Positions 1-9,617 are shown, counted from the first letter of the stretch. The stretch: 64,000 nt of DNA from Lyngbya sp. CCAP 1446/10 (GCF_026130175.1 NZ_JAIGNI010000041.1:1-64000), one strand, 5' to 3'. The notes: generated by a model from the sequence alone, not told the origin. Numbers and translations are program-made.

Positions 1-126
1 TATCCATCATTACAACTATGTTTTGAGCCAATGAATATCTAATCACTACATATTTATCACTACCCAGAAAATTAGGGGATAGCTGCGCTCGCGCGTACTT
101 TATGGTGGCTGGAGGGTGGAAAGTGC

Positions 127-153
127 GATCCTCTTCGAGGGCTTCGCTAACGA
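127..153. repeat. Dispersed 27-bp repeat, copy 1
   Basis: A 27-nt segment beginning GATCCTCT and containing CGAGGGCTTCGC recurs at 47575-47601 with two or three differences. It lies upstream of the first gene and codes for nothing evident. The rest of the first 221 bases shows no gene. Confidence 0.6.
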
Positions 154-221
154 GCGATCTATACAATCTGTTAAAATAGTTGCAGGATAGTCTTAAAAAT
201 ATAGATAAATGAGAATCAACC

Positions 222-836
222 ATGACCATAACTCCTACCAAACTTAAGCAGAACCTCACTTTTGAGCAATTTGTCAAGCAACTTCCCGACGAAGAAGGCC
301 GCTATGAACTTGTTAATGGAGAGATTGTGAAAATATTACCGATAAGATTGCACGAGGATCTTGCCGATTTCCTTGTCAAACAGTTTGACAAAGAAATCGA
401 TCGCGTCCCCCTCAACTATAGGGTGTCTGGCAGATTTATGGTGAGGACTTTAACCTCAAGTGGTAGAGAACAAGGCCGTCATCCTGATGTTAGTGTAATA
501 GATAAAACTCTCTGGGAATCGAAGCCTTTCGCCCACTCAGCCATAACTGAACCGCTGCAATTAGTTGTAGAAGTTGTTTCGACAAATTGGGAAGATGATT
601 ATATCGACAAGCTGGATGAATATCAGCGGCTGGGAATTTCGGAATACTGGATTGTCGATTATTTGGCTTTGGGAAGTCGCGATTATTTAGGTAATCCCAA
701 AGTTCCTACAGTTTTTGTTTACCTGCTTGATGAAAATGGCGTTTATCAAATGACGGCTTTTCGAGGAAATGAGCGAATAGTTTCCCGAACTTTCCCAGAA
801 TTGGCGCTGACAGCAGAACAAGTTTTAGATGTGTAA
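222..836 (+). CDS. Uma2 family (DUF820) PD-(D/E)XK-fold protein
   Basis: This 204-residue protein belongs to the Uma2 family, a restriction-endonuclease-like fold hugely expanded in cyanobacteria; its substrate is unknown. Visible family motifs are the early VNGEIVKI strand, PDVSVID (about residues 88-94), VVEVVS (about 115-120) with the acidic active-site residue, a Lys near 130 and EYWIVD (141-146). The spacing D...E...K...EYW is the usual arrangement and nothing looks degraded. It starts at an ATG without a strong Shine-Dalgarno sequence. It stands alone, followed by palindromic repeats. Family assignment is secure, but DNase activity is only inferred from the fold. Confidence 0.9.
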   Translation: MTITPTKLKQNLTFEQFVKQLPDEEGRYELVNGEIVKILPIRLHEDLADFLVKQFDKEIDRVPLNYRVSGRFMVRTLTSSGREQGRHPDVSVIDKTLWESKPFAHSAITEPLQLVVEVVSTNWEDDYIDKLDEYQRLGISEYWIVDYLALGSRDYLGNPKVPTVFVYLLDENGVYQMTAFRGNERIVSRTFPELALTAEQVLDV

Positions 837-842
837 AAAAAG

Positions 843-907
843 CAACCCGGTTTCTCAGGAAAATCTGGTTGGGCGACAAGAAATCTGTGAAGAAACCGGG
901 TTTCTAT
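843..907. repeat. Dispersed AAACCGGGTTTCT palindromic repeat, copy 1
   Basis: An AACCCGGTTTCT arm and an AGAAACCGGGTTTCT arm are separated by about 40 nt, directly after the Uma2 gene. Related copies lie at 8153-8217, 14302-14367 and 59402-59430, so this is a dispersed intergenic family. It may also act as a transcript-end hairpin. Confidence 0.7.
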
Positions 908-927
908 CCCCGCGCGCGGTTCAGTCC

Positions 928-1042
928 GGCAGGGGTTAAAACCCCCGCCTCATAGCAGAAGTCCTCTAAAGAGGACTGATGAGTTTAACAGTCCTCTTTA
1001 GAGGACTTTCGCTATTAGCCAGGGGTTAAAACCCCTGGCGGT
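928..1042. repeat. Nested palindrome cluster
   Basis: Two copies of CAGGGGTTAAAACCCC (near 930-946 and 1020-1038) flank two 16-18 bp palindromes of the form AGTCCTCTAAAGAGGACT (959-976) and AGTCCTCTTTAGAGGACT (990-1007). The arrangement is A-B-B-A. It sits between a plus-strand and a minus-strand gene that converge, so a bidirectional terminator role is possible, but there is no clean T-tract. Confidence 0.7.
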
Positions 1043-1067
1043 TTTTCGGCTCACCAATTGGTATAAT

Positions 1068-2090
1068 TTAAGACCGCATCGCCTGTTTTTGTTCCGCCTT
1101 CAAATCGCGGTTGCTAGCAGCCGCCAACTCCGCATCCAACAAAGTTTTGCCCGTAGCAGCCAAATAAACATCATCCAAACTAGGCCGAGATTGAGCAATT
1201 CCAAAAGTAGGAAGTCCCGCATCTTTCAATGCTTGCTGAATGCTCACAAGCGCGTCACTTTGGGCACTCACTACCAAATTGAGAGAATTTCCTTGGGCGC
1301 TGTTGATAATTACTTCTTGTACAAAAGGCAGAGATTGCATTAAAGCTTGGGCTTTTTGGGCTTCTTCCAGTGGCGAAAACTCCCGAATTCGCAAAGTTAC
1401 CCGATCGCCCCCAACCCGATTTTTCAACTCCTGCGGCGTTCCCTCTGCAATTACTGTACCCTTGTCAATAATCGCCACGCGATCGGCCAAAGCATCCACT
1501 TCTTCGAGATAATGGCTGGTAATCAAAACCGTCGTACCTTCCTCCCGCAAGCGCCGCAGGAAATTCCACACCACCAACCGACTTTCAATATCGAGCCCCA
1601 CAGTCGGTTCGTCTAACACCAAAACATCCGGCTGGTGAAGCAACCCAGCAGCCAAGTCGAGACGCTTGCGAATCCCGCCGGAATAAGTGCCCGTCTTTTT
1701 ATTTTCCCACTCCTCCAAACCGAGGAGTTGCACCATTTTGTCAATCCGCCCTTTGATGGTATGGCGGGGTAAATGGTAAAGCGCCGCTTGCAATTGCAGG
1801 AGTTCGCGCCCAGTCAACACCTTATCGAGAGCGACTTCTTGGGCGACATAGCCGAGTTTCTGTCTCGCCATTCTCGGCTGGCTGACTGCTGAAATGCCTG
1901 AAACTTCAATCCGTCCGCTATCGGGCGCGCTCAATGTACAAAGTACCCGCAGGGTGGTAGTTTTGCCAGCACCGTTGGGGCCGAGCAAACCAAATATTTC
2001 CCCCGGTTCTACCTTGAAGGAAACATCTTTAACGGCTTCTACAGTGCCGTAGCGTTTCTGAAGATTTTCAATTAAAACGGCGGGAGCCAT
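1068..2090 (-). CDS. ABC transporter ATP-binding protein, DrrA/CcmA-like
   Basis: This 340-residue ABC ATPase resembles the DrrA family that energises drug or lipid exporters. It has Walker A GPNGAGKTT (about 36-44), signature YSGGIRKR, Walker B VLVLDEPTVGLD and a switch His in LITSHYLEEVD. A C-terminal extension of about 100 residues is typical of the DrrA group. The start was set at the ATG at 2090 because MAPAVLIENLQKRYG is the normal first strand; an upstream in-frame start at 2261 would add a non-conserved tail. No permease gene is adjacent on either side, so its membrane partner must be elsewhere. The substrate cannot be read from the sequence. Confidence 0.9.
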   Translation of the reverse strand: MAPAVLIENLQKRYGTVEAVKDVSFKVEPGEIFGLLGPNGAGKTTTLRVLCTLSAPDSGRIEVSGISAVSQPRMARQKLGYVAQEVALDKVLTGRELLQLQAALYHLPRHTIKGRIDKMVQLLGLEEWENKKTGTYSGGIRKRLDLAAGLLHQPDVLVLDEPTVGLDIESRLVVWNFLRRLREEGTTVLITSHYLEEVDALADRVAIIDKGTVIAEGTPQELKNRVGGDRVTLRIREFSPLEEAQKAQALMQSLPFVQEVIINSAQGNSLNLVVSAQSDALVSIQQALKDAGLPTFGIAQSRPSLDDVYLAATGKTLLDAELAAASNRDLKAEQKQAMRS

Positions 2091-2334
2091 ATATTTTAAG
2101 CATGAACTGGTTGTTAATATTTTGACACTTCTGGGCTGAATTTGCCGGAATGGACGATCGACCATTCCGACTTCCTGTGCTTGTGGCGATCGCACATTCC
2201 TCCTGAACCGGAAACTGCTGATAGTTTTAATTTTTGATATCCGTTGAAAAAATATCAACACAGATAGCGGTTCCCAACCCGGTCGCCCTCAGTCTTTCTC
2301 AATCTCTAATTTCATATTTCAACTTCCCAAAAAT

Positions 2335-2383
2335 ATGAGTTTTGAGTTAATTCTAACTTGGAAGTTAGCAACTCAAAACTCAT
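2335..2383 (-). terminator. Long hairpin, probable (bi)directional terminator
   Basis: A perfect 14-bp inverted repeat (2335-2348 with 2370-2383) encloses a second 7-bp stem (2353-2359 with 2362-2368). On the minus strand it is followed by ATTTTTGGG, and on the plus strand by AATTTTTTAA. It lies about 200 nt downstream of the minus-strand gene at 2586-2774 and is the only clear signal in the 2091-2585 spacer. Confidence 0.6.
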
Positions 2384-2585
2384 AATTTTTTAACAAGTAC
2401 AGATGCACCCGAAACCTGTTATTTTATAATTATCTCTACCTCTAGGCTGATGTCGATCGCGATTTTCATCATTAATACCGCTTTCAAAGATATCAAATTG
2501 TCTATCCCAGTATTAAATACTAAAAACTTTCGGAGGTGGCAAGTTCTACTTTTGACTTCCCTAAAGGGAGTTGGCTGCCGCGTCT

Positions 2586-2774
2586 TTAATCGACAATTTT
2601 TACCCAACCGCGACGCACGTTGTACAGCAGTCGGTTGATGATGGCATACTCATCTTCATTCAGGGTTCTTTCTAGGAGTGCGGATCTGAGCTGTCTTCGG
2701 TCGTGGCGAGTCACGATACTGGAAAACATGACTTGACCAAATAATTCTTCGAGTGTCATTTGGGAAACTGACAT
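2586..2774 (-). CDS. Small conserved-looking protein, unknown function
   Basis: This is a 62-residue protein starting MSVSQMTLEELFGQ and rich in Arg, Leu and acidic residues. It has no membrane segment or Cys motif. The start is well supported: GGAGG stands 6-7 nt upstream of the ATG. The C-terminal half (about residues 35-62) reads like a short helical domain ending RRGWVKIVD. It resembles small proteins I associate with filamentous cyanobacteria, but I cannot name a family. It is monocistronic, with the hairpin at 2335-2383 downstream. Reality as a gene rests on the ribosome binding site and composition. Confidence 0.7.
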   Translation of the reverse strand: MSVSQMTLEELFGQVMFSSIVTRHDRRQLRSALLERTLNEDEYAIINRLLYNVRRGWVKIVD

Positions 2775-2961
2775 GATAAACCTCCTAGTTGATTGAGACA
2801 GATAAAATTTACACAGGCTTGTTATAGATCTATTATGCTCTGTGCGATCGCCGATTTATGCGATCGAAAACATTGACACGGTGTGATTTTTACGCTACAA
2901 ATTTGTGACCTAGACTTTGATGCCAAGTGATTCGGATCTTGGAAATTTGTGATGCTTGTCA

Positions 2962-3097
2962 CAGAAGGAAGGAAGAAGGAAGAAGGAAGAAGGAAGAGGG
3001 AAGAGGGAAGAGGGAAGAAGGAAGAGGGAAGAAGCAAGAGGTGAGAGGGAAGGAGGGAAGGAGGGAAGGAGGGAAGGAGGGAAGGAGGGAAGAAGGG
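2962..3097. repeat. Purine-only low-complexity tract (GAAGGAA / GGAAGGAGG)
   Basis: About 135 nt on the plus strand are almost entirely purine, built from GAAGGAA-type heptamers that change into GGGAAGGA octamers. Open frames across it encode only Lys/Glu/Gly/Arg or, antisense, Pro/Ser/Leu low complexity and are not genes. A shorter relative lies at 58960-59006. It is the main content of the 2775-3199 spacer. Confidence 0.85.
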
Positions 3098-3199
3098 CAG
3101 AAGACCGATCGCCCGATCGGCAAATCTCAACTTTCGCGATCGGCCTCAAAAGCTCTCAATCCCGCCCTAACCCCTTCTCAACGTCTGCCAAATTTCCAG

Positions 3200-4123
3200 C
3201 TAATTGAGGCATCGATCAATAGTCGTCACCACCGACTCGGCCAACTCTTTCAGCGCGTAACCGCCCTCCAAACCAAAGGCGATGCGGCGAGTGATTTGTA
3301 GACAATATCCGGTGAAAGTACCGAAATCTGACGGCGCCAGATTCATACTCGCCAGCGGATCGGACGCAATAGCGTCGTAACCGGCGCTGACAATCAACAA
3401 ATCAGGTTTGAAATTTGACAAAAACGGTACGACAAGAGATTCAAAGGCACTGCGGTATTCAGCTATCCCGCCGCCCGGATACAGCGGAATGTTCAGCACG
3501 TTGTTGTAGGCGCCGCGCTCGTCTGAGTCTCCCGTTCCCGGATAGCACGGAGATTGGTGCAGGGAACAGTAGGCAATTTGGCGGCAGTTTTCCACCAACG
3601 ATTGAGTGCCGTTACCGTGGTGCACGTCCCAGTCAAGGACGGCGACGCGGTTGATTCCCGGCTGTTCCAGGGCGTAGTGAGCGGCGATCGCAGCATTGGA
3701 AAACAAGCAAAATCCCATCGCGCGCGCACTCTCAGCGTGGTGTCCCGGCGGCCTGGCCAGTACGAAAGCCGGTTCGTTACTTGCTAAAACTCGATCGACT
3801 CCATCGAGCCAAGCACTCGCCGCCAGCAGCGCTACATCGTAACTTTCAGCAGAAATTGGCGTGTCACCGTCGAGGTAGCCACCTCCCCGCTTTGCCAAAT
3901 GTTCGACTTCTTTGATGTATCTTGGCGCGTGAACTTGTTTGATCGCTGACAACAGTTCTGGTTCGCGGACTGCAACAGGGGTGGGCAGTTGCCACTCAAG
4001 GCGATCGGCCCAGGGAGCAGCTTTCAGAGCATTGACGATCGCCGTCAAACGTTCTGGTCGCTCTGGGTGAAGCATTCCAGTCTTGTGCAGCAAGAAATCT
4101 TCGGAGTAGATGATGGGTAGCAT
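3200..4123 (-). CDS. Histone-deacetylase-family Zn hydrolase (AcuC/HDAC-like)
   Basis: This 307-residue protein is of the arginase/deacetylase fold. It should remove acetyl groups from lysine or a small amine in the cytoplasm; the substrate is unknown. Landmarks are HPERPERL (19-26), RPPGHHAESARAMGFC with the His pair at 128-129, LDWDVHHGNGT with D164, D166, H168 and H169, and SAGYDAIASDPL with D250. D166, H168 and D250 match the Zn ligands of the family. Length is typical of bacterial and cyanobacterial members. The start at the 4123 ATG places the family's first strand at the N terminus. It is a single gene, and the GAAGGAA tract follows its 3' end. Confidence 0.93.
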   Translation of the reverse strand: MLPIIYSEDFLLHKTGMLHPERPERLTAIVNALKAAPWADRLEWQLPTPVAVREPELLSAIKQVHAPRYIKEVEHLAKRGGGYLDGDTPISAESYDVALLAASAWLDGVDRVLASNEPAFVLARPPGHHAESARAMGFCLFSNAAIAAHYALEQPGINRVAVLDWDVHHGNGTQSLVENCRQIAYCSLHQSPCYPGTGDSDERGAYNNVLNIPLYPGGGIAEYRSAFESLVVPFLSNFKPDLLIVSAGYDAIASDPLASMNLAPSDFGTFTGYCLQITRRIAFGLEGGYALKELAESVVTTIDRCLN

Positions 4124-4504
4124 CAGGAGATTTTAGATTTTAGATTTTCAGTTTGCTTTAAGAAGGCATTCGGCTTTATGAAATTTTAATTGCGATCGGG
4201 CAACCATTTATTTTTTTTAGATGGCTGTCAAAAAAACTCACCAAAGCATGAAAGCCGATCGCCTAAAAAAACCTTTCTAGCTTTTGTCAATTGATGACTA
4301 AATCACCAACTGTCAAATTATCAATTGTCCTGGTTTCGTCCCTTAATTTTTCTGGCAACTTTCCCATAAAATCCAAGGCAAATTGTGATATAATTTTAGG
4401 AGTAATTTGCAATATTTGGCAACTCTACTGAATCCAAATCGATTTTATCGCATTTTGGCATTTATAGCGGTCAAATCTAAAGTTTTAACGGAGTTTTTCA
4501 ACCT
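4124..4504. other. Spacer between divergent HDAC-like and gyrA genes
   Basis: The 381-nt AT-rich region must hold both promoters, but I see no convincing -35/-10 pair or operator. TTTTAGATTTTAGATTT next to the HDAC-like start is a short heptamer repeat of a kind seen again at about 51145-51170. Confidence 0.5.
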
Positions 4505-7210
4505 ATGAGTATCTCTGAGTCGCGGATAATCCCGACGGATCTGGGTGGTGAGATGTCCCGATCGTACTTGGAATACGCCATGAGCGTAATTGTCGGTCGG
4601 GCGCTACCAGATGCGAGGGACGGTCTCAAGCCCGTTCACCGACGCATTCTTTACGCCATGAACGAATTGGGCTTGACTCCCGATCGACCATTCCGCAAAT
4701 GCGCCCGCGTCGTCGGGGAGGTGCTCGGTAAGTATCACCCCCACGGAGATACAGCGGTTTACGATGCGCTGGTGCGGATGGCTCAAGATTTCTCCATGCG
4801 GGAACGCCTAATCAACGGCCACGGCAACTTCGGCTCCGTTGACAACGACCCCCCCGCTGCCATGCGGTACACCGAATGTCGCCTCACAGCCCTGACTAGC
4901 GACTCCATGCTGCGCGACATCGACTCCGAAACAGTAGATTTCGGCGACAACTTCGACGGTTCCCAACAAGAACCCCTCGTACTCCCTGCACGCATCCCCC
5001 AAATTTTGCTCAACGGTTCCTCCGGGATTGCCGTAGGGATGGCCACCAATATTCCGCCGCACAACTTGGGCGAAATAATTGACGGTTTCTTAGCGCTAAT
5101 CCACAATCCAGGCATTACCGACCTGGAATTGATGGAGTACATTCCCGGCCCGGACTTTCCCACCGGAGGGCAAATTCTCGGCAGAGGCGGCATTCGCGAT
5201 GCTTACACCACCGGGCGCGGTTCGATTACCATGCGCGGAGTCGCTGGCATTGAAACCATCGAACACGTCGGCCGCCCCGACAAAGAAGCAATTATTATCA
5301 CCGAATTGCCTTACCAAACAAACAAGGCTGCGCTAATTGAGAAAATTGCCGAACTTGTCAACGACAAAAGATTAGATGGGATTTCCGACATTCGCGACGA
5401 AAGCGATAGAGACGGAATGCGCATCGTGATCGAACTCAAGCGCGATGCCTATCCCCGCGTCGTCCTCAACAACCTCTATAAACAAACACCACTCCAATCA
5501 AATTTTGGAGCCAATATGTTAGCGCTAGTAAATGGGGAACCCCAACTACTGACGCTCTCACAATTCCTCAATGTCTTCCTCGACTTCCGCATTGAGACAA
5601 TTACTCGCCGGACTCAATACGAACTCCGCAAAGCAGAAGAACGCGACCATCTCCTGCAAGGCTTATTAATTGCGCTAGATAACTTAGATGCAATTATTCA
5701 CCTAATTCGTGCCGCTGCCGACTCCGCAGCAGCGAAACAGGAACTGATTGATAATTACGGTCTTTCCGAACAACAATCAGACGCAATTTTGCAAATGCAG
5801 CTTCGGCGTTTGACAGCATTAGAAGCGCAAAAAATTCAGCAAGAACACGAAGAACTGCGGACAAAAATCGCCGATTTGGAAGATATTTTAGCGCGCCGGG
5901 AACGCATTCTAGAAATCGCCGAATTTGAAGCTGTCGAAATCAAAAATAAAATCGCAACTCCTAGACGCAGCGTCATCGAACACGCCGAAGGAGAAATCGA
6001 TGAAAGAGATTTAATTGCCAACGAACAAGCAATTATTCTGATCACAGAGCAAGGCTACATCAAGCGGATGCCTGTCAGCACTTTCGAGGCCCAAAGTCGC
6101 GCTACTCGCGGCAAAGCAGGCGCGAAAATGAAGGAAGATGATGGAGTCGAACATTTCCTTTCTTGCTGCGATCATGACAGCGTTTTGTTCTTCAGTGACA
6201 GGGGCGTAGTTTACTCTGTCAAAGCTTATCAAATCCCCATTTGTTCGCGGACTGCCCGTGGTACTCCCGTGGTGCAACTGCTGCCGATTCCGATAGAAGA
6301 AAAAATCACTTCTATGGTGTCAGTGACAGAATTTACCAGTGAAGAATACTTGGTGATGTTGACTCGCGGCGGCTACATCAAGAAAACCGCACTTTCAGCT
6401 TTTGCTAACATCCGCACTAATGGCTTAATCGCGATTTCTCTGGAAGAAGGCGACCAATTGCGCTGGGTACGGAGAGCAAAAGTTGGTGATAGCATCATCA
6501 TCGGCACGCGCCAAGGCATGGCGATTCATTTCCGCACCAATCATGAACAGTTGCGCCCTGTTGGCCGCGCGACGCGGGGTGTGAAATCGATGAAATTGCG
6601 ATCGGGCGATGAGTTGATCAGCATGGACATTCTGCCGAGTTCCATTGTTGCCGAAATTGCTGATACTGAAGATTCGGAATTGGAAGGAACAGATATTGCT
6701 TTGTTAGAAACAGAAGATTCGGAATTGGAAGGGGCAGAAATTGCTGAATTGGAAGCAGAAGATGTGGAATTGGAAGACGAAGAATTAGACACGCAAGCTG
6801 AGGAAATTGAAGGCGAAGATGCCGAAGAAATTCCCACAGTTAGCAGCGAAATTCCTTCGGTGTTGGTAATCACAACTAACGGCTACGGTAAGCGGGTTCC
6901 AGTTTCTCAATTCCGCCTCCAAAGACGTGCAGGTAAGGGATTGACGGCTACTAAATTCAAGTCTAAAAAAGGCAAGGATCAGGTAGCCGCGCTGCGAATT
7001 GTCAACGAAAGCGATGAGTTGATGATTATTACCAACCGAGGGATTATTATCCGTCAGGCTGTGAGTGCAATTTCTACGCAATCGCGCACTGCAACAGGCG
7101 TGCGGGTGCAGCGCTTGGATGAGGATGATTCGATCGTAGCTGTGGCTTTGGTGCCGCCTGCGGGTGAAGAATCGGCCGAAGAAGCGGCATCCGAGGAAGT
7201 GGCAGAATAG
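4505..7210 (+). CDS. gyrA: DNA gyrase subunit A
   Basis: GyrA is the breakage-reunion subunit that introduces negative supercoils together with GyrB. At 901 residues it is longer than most. The N-terminal topoisomerase core carries catalytic Tyr122 in [10 protein letters not shown] and the quinolone-region helix [12 protein letters not shown], with Thr at the position of E. coli Ser83 and Asp87 kept. A coiled-coil/tower segment follows, and then the six-bladed C-terminal domain with QRRAGKG, a near-match of the GyrA box, at about 806-812. Between blades, about residues 715-780 form a highly acidic insert with a repeated EDSELEG motif. The ATG start gives the standard N terminus. It is monocistronic and followed by a GGTGC/GCACC hairpin and a palindromic repeat. 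Confidence 0.97.
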   Translation: MSISESRIIPTDLGGEMSRSYLEYAMSVIVGRALPDARDGLKPVHRRILYAMNELGLTPDRPFRKCARVVGEVLGKYHPHGDTAVYDALVRMAQDFSMRERLINGHGNFGSVDNDPPAAMRYTECRLTALTSDSMLRDIDSETVDFGDNFDGSQQEPLVLPARIPQILLNGSSGIAVGMATNIPPHNLGEIIDGFLALIHNPGITDLELMEYIPGPDFPTGGQILGRGGIRDAYTTGRGSITMRGVAGIETIEHVGRPDKEAIIITELPYQTNKAALIEKIAELVNDKRLDGISDIRDESDRDGMRIVIELKRDAYPRVVLNNLYKQTPLQSNFGANMLALVNGEPQLLTLSQFLNVFLDFRIETITRRTQYELRKAEERDHLLQGLLIALDNLDAIIHLIRAAADSAAAKQELIDNYGLSEQQSDAILQMQLRRLTALEAQKIQQEHEELRTKIADLEDILARRERILEIAEFEAVEIKNKIATPRRSVIEHAEGEIDERDLIANEQAIILITEQGYIKRMPVSTFEAQSRATRGKAGAKMKEDDGVEHFLSCCDHDSVLFFSDRGVVYSVKAYQIPICSRTARGTPVVQLLPIPIEEKITSMVSVTEFTSEEYLVMLTRGGYIKKTALSAFANIRTNGLIAISLEEGDQLRWVRRAKVGDSIIIGTRQGMAIHFRTNHEQLRPVGRATRGVKSMKLRSGDELISMDILPSSIVAEIADTEDSELEGTDIALLETEDSELEGAEIAELEAEDVELEDEELDTQAEEIEGEDAEEIPTVSSEIPSVLVITTNGYGKRVPVSQFRLQRRAGKGLTATKFKSKKGKDQVAALRIVNESDELMIITNRGIIIRQAVSAISTQSRTATGVRVQRLDEDDSIVAVALVPPAGEESAEEAASEEVAE

Positions 7211-7305
7211 TCATAGGTTAATGGTTTGTAGGGTGCGCTTCGGTGCACCATTGGTGTCAACTTAAGGTCTGATGTAGTACCAGTCTGCTGTCTGACGATT
7301 GGTGC

Positions 7306-7386
7306 CAGATCCCCCCTAGCCCCCCTTAAAAAGGGGGGGACAGAGTATTCTCAAAGTCCCCCTTCTTAAGGGGGATTTAGGGGGAT
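7306..7386. repeat. CCCCCT/AGGGGG palindromic repeat (intergenic copy)
   Basis: CCCCCCTAGCCCCCCTT is followed by AAAAAGGGGGGG, then a spacer, and then TCCCCCTTCTTAAGGGGGATTTAGGGGG. The same stem grammar occurs inside coding regions at 34339-34381, 39101-39141 and 39901-39975, which shows that the family can insert into genes. Confidence 0.8.
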
Positions 7387-7468
7387 AGAGACTACGCTAA
7401 AAGCAAAATTTTCAAGTGTTCTAGGCTTAGGTTGACACCAATGATCAAAGATTGTTCTCGGTGAGGTA

Positions 7469-8119
7469 ATGATGACTCAACTCCAAGCCAAACTACTAAC
7501 TGATACCTGGGTTACGGCGACTTGGGATGAATATATAGAAATCATTAAACAGCCGGAGTACGATCGCGCAAAATGCTACTACTATAACGGACAGTTGAGG
7601 ATTGAAATGGCAGCAGTCGGGCCAGATCATGCTGATGACAACGGAATTATCCTCATCTTAATCAATTTATTTGGCATTGCTAAAAGCATCAAAATGAGAC
7701 TGTTAGTTAACTGTAGCTACGCCAAAACGGGTGTCCGAGGCGCTCAACCTGATGCTTCTTACTACATCGGAGAACGGGTACAAACAGCACCTCGCGGTAG
7801 TTCTGTAGTGAATTTGGATAACGCAGTGGCCCCAGATTTGGCGATCGAAATTGCTGACAGTTCTCTGGTTGACGATTTGGGTACAAAAAGAATGATCTAT
7901 GAAGAATTAGGAGTGTCTGAATATTGGGTAGTAGACGTACAAAAAGCGCAAGTTATTGCTTTTAAAATAATTGCTAACCGGGGAAGCGAACGTCTGACGG
8001 AATCTCAAGTTTTGCCGGGGTTAAAAGTTGCTTTGTTAGAAGAAGCTTTGCGCCGCAGTCGCCAGACGGATAATACAGAAGTAGGTAACTGGTTTTTAGA
8101 GGAAGTTCGTAGTTTGTAG
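7469..8119 (+). CDS. Uma2 family (DUF820) PD-(D/E)XK-fold protein
   Basis: This second Uma2 protein (216 residues) belongs to a different subfamily from the one at 222. Motifs are YYYNGQLRIEM (38-48), QPDASYYIG (93-101), LAIEIADSS (124-132), Lys140 and SEYWVVD (150-156). All putative active-site acids and the Lys are present. Two ATGs are adjacent, at 7469 and 7472. A TGAGGT sequence just upstream fits 7472 slightly better, a one-residue difference. It stands alone downstream of gyrA and is followed by the AAACCGGG repeat. Its function in the cell is unknown. Confidence 0.88.
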   Translation: MMTQLQAKLLTDTWVTATWDEYIEIIKQPEYDRAKCYYYNGQLRIEMAAVGPDHADDNGIILILINLFGIAKSIKMRLLVNCSYAKTGVRGAQPDASYYIGERVQTAPRGSSVVNLDNAVAPDLAIEIADSSLVDDLGTKRMIYEELGVSEYWVVDVQKAQVIAFKIIANRGSERLTESQVLPGLKVALLEEALRRSRQTDNTEVGNWFLEEVRSL

Positions 8120-8152
8120 GGTGTGTACTGTGCACAGGCTGACGCCAGGGGC

Positions 8153-8217
8153 GAGAAACCCGGTTTCTACGAGTTTTATGTTTAGTAACGAGAAATCACG
8201 CAAGAAACCGGGTTTCT
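8153..8217. repeat. Dispersed AAACCGGGTTTCT palindromic repeat, copy 2
   Basis: GAGAAACCCGGTTTCT and AGAAACCGGGTTTCT arms are separated by about 35 nt, between the Uma2 gene and the RNase D-like gene. It is the same family as 843-907. Confidence 0.75.
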
Positions 8218-8315
8218 GATGTCTGCGTGTATCCGGCGCTGGAATCATTGACAATTGACACGATAATTGCTATAGCATAATATAAGCCTAAATTTAATAG
8301 CAAAAGTCTGTAAAA

Positions 8316-9611
8316 ATGCCTTATTTAACAGCAGCAAACGACATCAAAGCACTCATCGCTAAATTTTCCCAAGCTAAAATTCTGTGGGTTGACACAGAAA
8401 TAGCAGACTATAAATCCAATCCGAGATTATCTCTAATTCAAGTGTTAGCAGACTCCACTGATGCGACAGGAGATGCTACTTTTCTACTAGATGTCTTGGA
8501 TAAACCGGAATTGGCAAAAGATTTCATCAGCCAAATCATGGTAAATCCAAATATTGAAAAAGTCTTGCACAACGCCAGCTATGACATCAGATTTCTCGGC
8601 AATGACGACGCGCAAAATGTCACTTGCACATTGCAAATGGCTAGAAAGATTCCAGCTTACATTCTGCCCTTACCTAATCGACAACTCAAAACTTTAATCG
8701 AAACACTTTGCGGCATTGCTTATGTAGATAAAACAGAACAAAGCGGCGATTGGGCAAAGCGTCCTCTGACGGAGAAGCAGCTAGAATATGCCAAGATGGA
8801 CGCGGTTTATTTAGCCAAAGTGCATCAGCGACTGCTAGAAATCCTTGCCCAATGTTACCCCGAACCGGCAACGGAAAACTTGATATCATTGGGGGAAAAA
8901 TATCAGGAAATAGAATCTCATTGGAAGCCACTAGATTCAGAAATTGCTGAAGTTAAAGAACGATTTAAAGCGGGGATGATGGCGCAAAAGCTCAAAGATA
9001 GTGCTTATTTTCAGCTTGCAAGTTCGATAACGATGAAAGTTGATTTTATGACGCTGGCGAAACTAACGCAAACTGAGGGAATTGAGTTAAATTTTCCGGT
9101 GACGCTGACAAAAGAAATTCAAAAACAGTTAGGAGAAGTCATCGCTCATCCATCTTTGCAAGTTGAAGATATTGCTAGTTGGCGGTTGAATTCTACGATC
9201 AAGCAGGGTCGAAAATCAACTACTAAGAAAATTGTGCCGGAACCGGAGACTGAGGATTTAACAGGGTTGGGGAAAAGGTATCAAGAAATTTTGCCTGAAT
9301 GGAAGTTGCTGGATTCGGAAGTTGAGCATCTGAAAGAGCGGATTAAAAAAGCAATGTTGGTGCAAAATAAGGGCAATACTCCTCATTTTAAGTTATCAAG
9401 TTCCTCGATTTTGAAGGTAGATTTTGCTAGCTTGGCTAAACTTGCGCTATCTGTGGGAGTTGAGTTGGATTTTATGGTGACGCTGACTCAATACATTCAA
9501 AGGCAGTTAGGGGATGCAATTAACAAAATTGACGTGCAAATTGAGTATATTACCAGTTGGCGGATGACTGCTAAGACTGTGGAAGATGAAGATGAGGAAA
9601 TTCCGTTTTAA
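8316..9611 (+). CDS. RNase D-like 3'-5' exonuclease with duplicated C-terminal module
   Basis: The 431-residue protein has an N-terminal DEDDy exonuclease domain: Exo I VDTE (Asp26, Glu28), Exo II LHNASYD (Asp90) and Exo III YAKMDAVY (Tyr158, Asp162). It should trim RNA 3' ends in the cytoplasm. Instead of the HRDC domains of classical RNase D, residues about 190-300 and 306-420 are two diverged copies of one module. Each begins LG(E/K)(K/R)YQEI, then W, LDSE, a KERF/KERI helix, KVDF, LAKL, a LT..IQ(K/R)QLG helix and SWR. The stop is followed by a perfect GGCGGTT/AACCGCC hairpin shared with a convergent gene. The exonuclease call is firm; the role of the repeated module is unknown. Confidence 0.9.
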   Translation: MPYLTAANDIKALIAKFSQAKILWVDTEIADYKSNPRLSLIQVLADSTDATGDATFLLDVLDKPELAKDFISQIMVNPNIEKVLHNASYDIRFLGNDDAQNVTCTLQMARKIPAYILPLPNRQLKTLIETLCGIAYVDKTEQSGDWAKRPLTEKQLEYAKMDAVYLAKVHQRLLEILAQCYPEPATENLISLGEKYQEIESHWKPLDSEIAEVKERFKAGMMAQKLKDSAYFQLASSITMKVDFMTLAKLTQTEGIELNFPVTLTKEIQKQLGEVIAHPSLQVEDIASWRLNSTIKQGRKSTTKKIVPEPETEDLTGLGKRYQEILPEWKLLDSEVEHLKERIKKAMLVQNKGNTPHFKLSSSSILKVDFASLAKLALSVGVELDFMVTLTQYIQRQLGDAINKIDVQIEYITSWRMTAKTVEDEDEEIPF

Positions 9612-9617
9612 GTGGAG

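Noticed and set aside
2091-2261. N-terminal extension of the ABC ATPase from 2261
   Set aside because: The extra 57 residues are Arg/Ser-rich and unlike an ABC domain; the ATG at 2090 starts the first conserved strand.
2822-3301. Several Lys/Glu/Arg-rich or Pro/Ser/Leu-rich open frames
   Set aside because: They are translations of the purine-only GAAGGAA tract in different frames and strands, with no conserved-looking domain.
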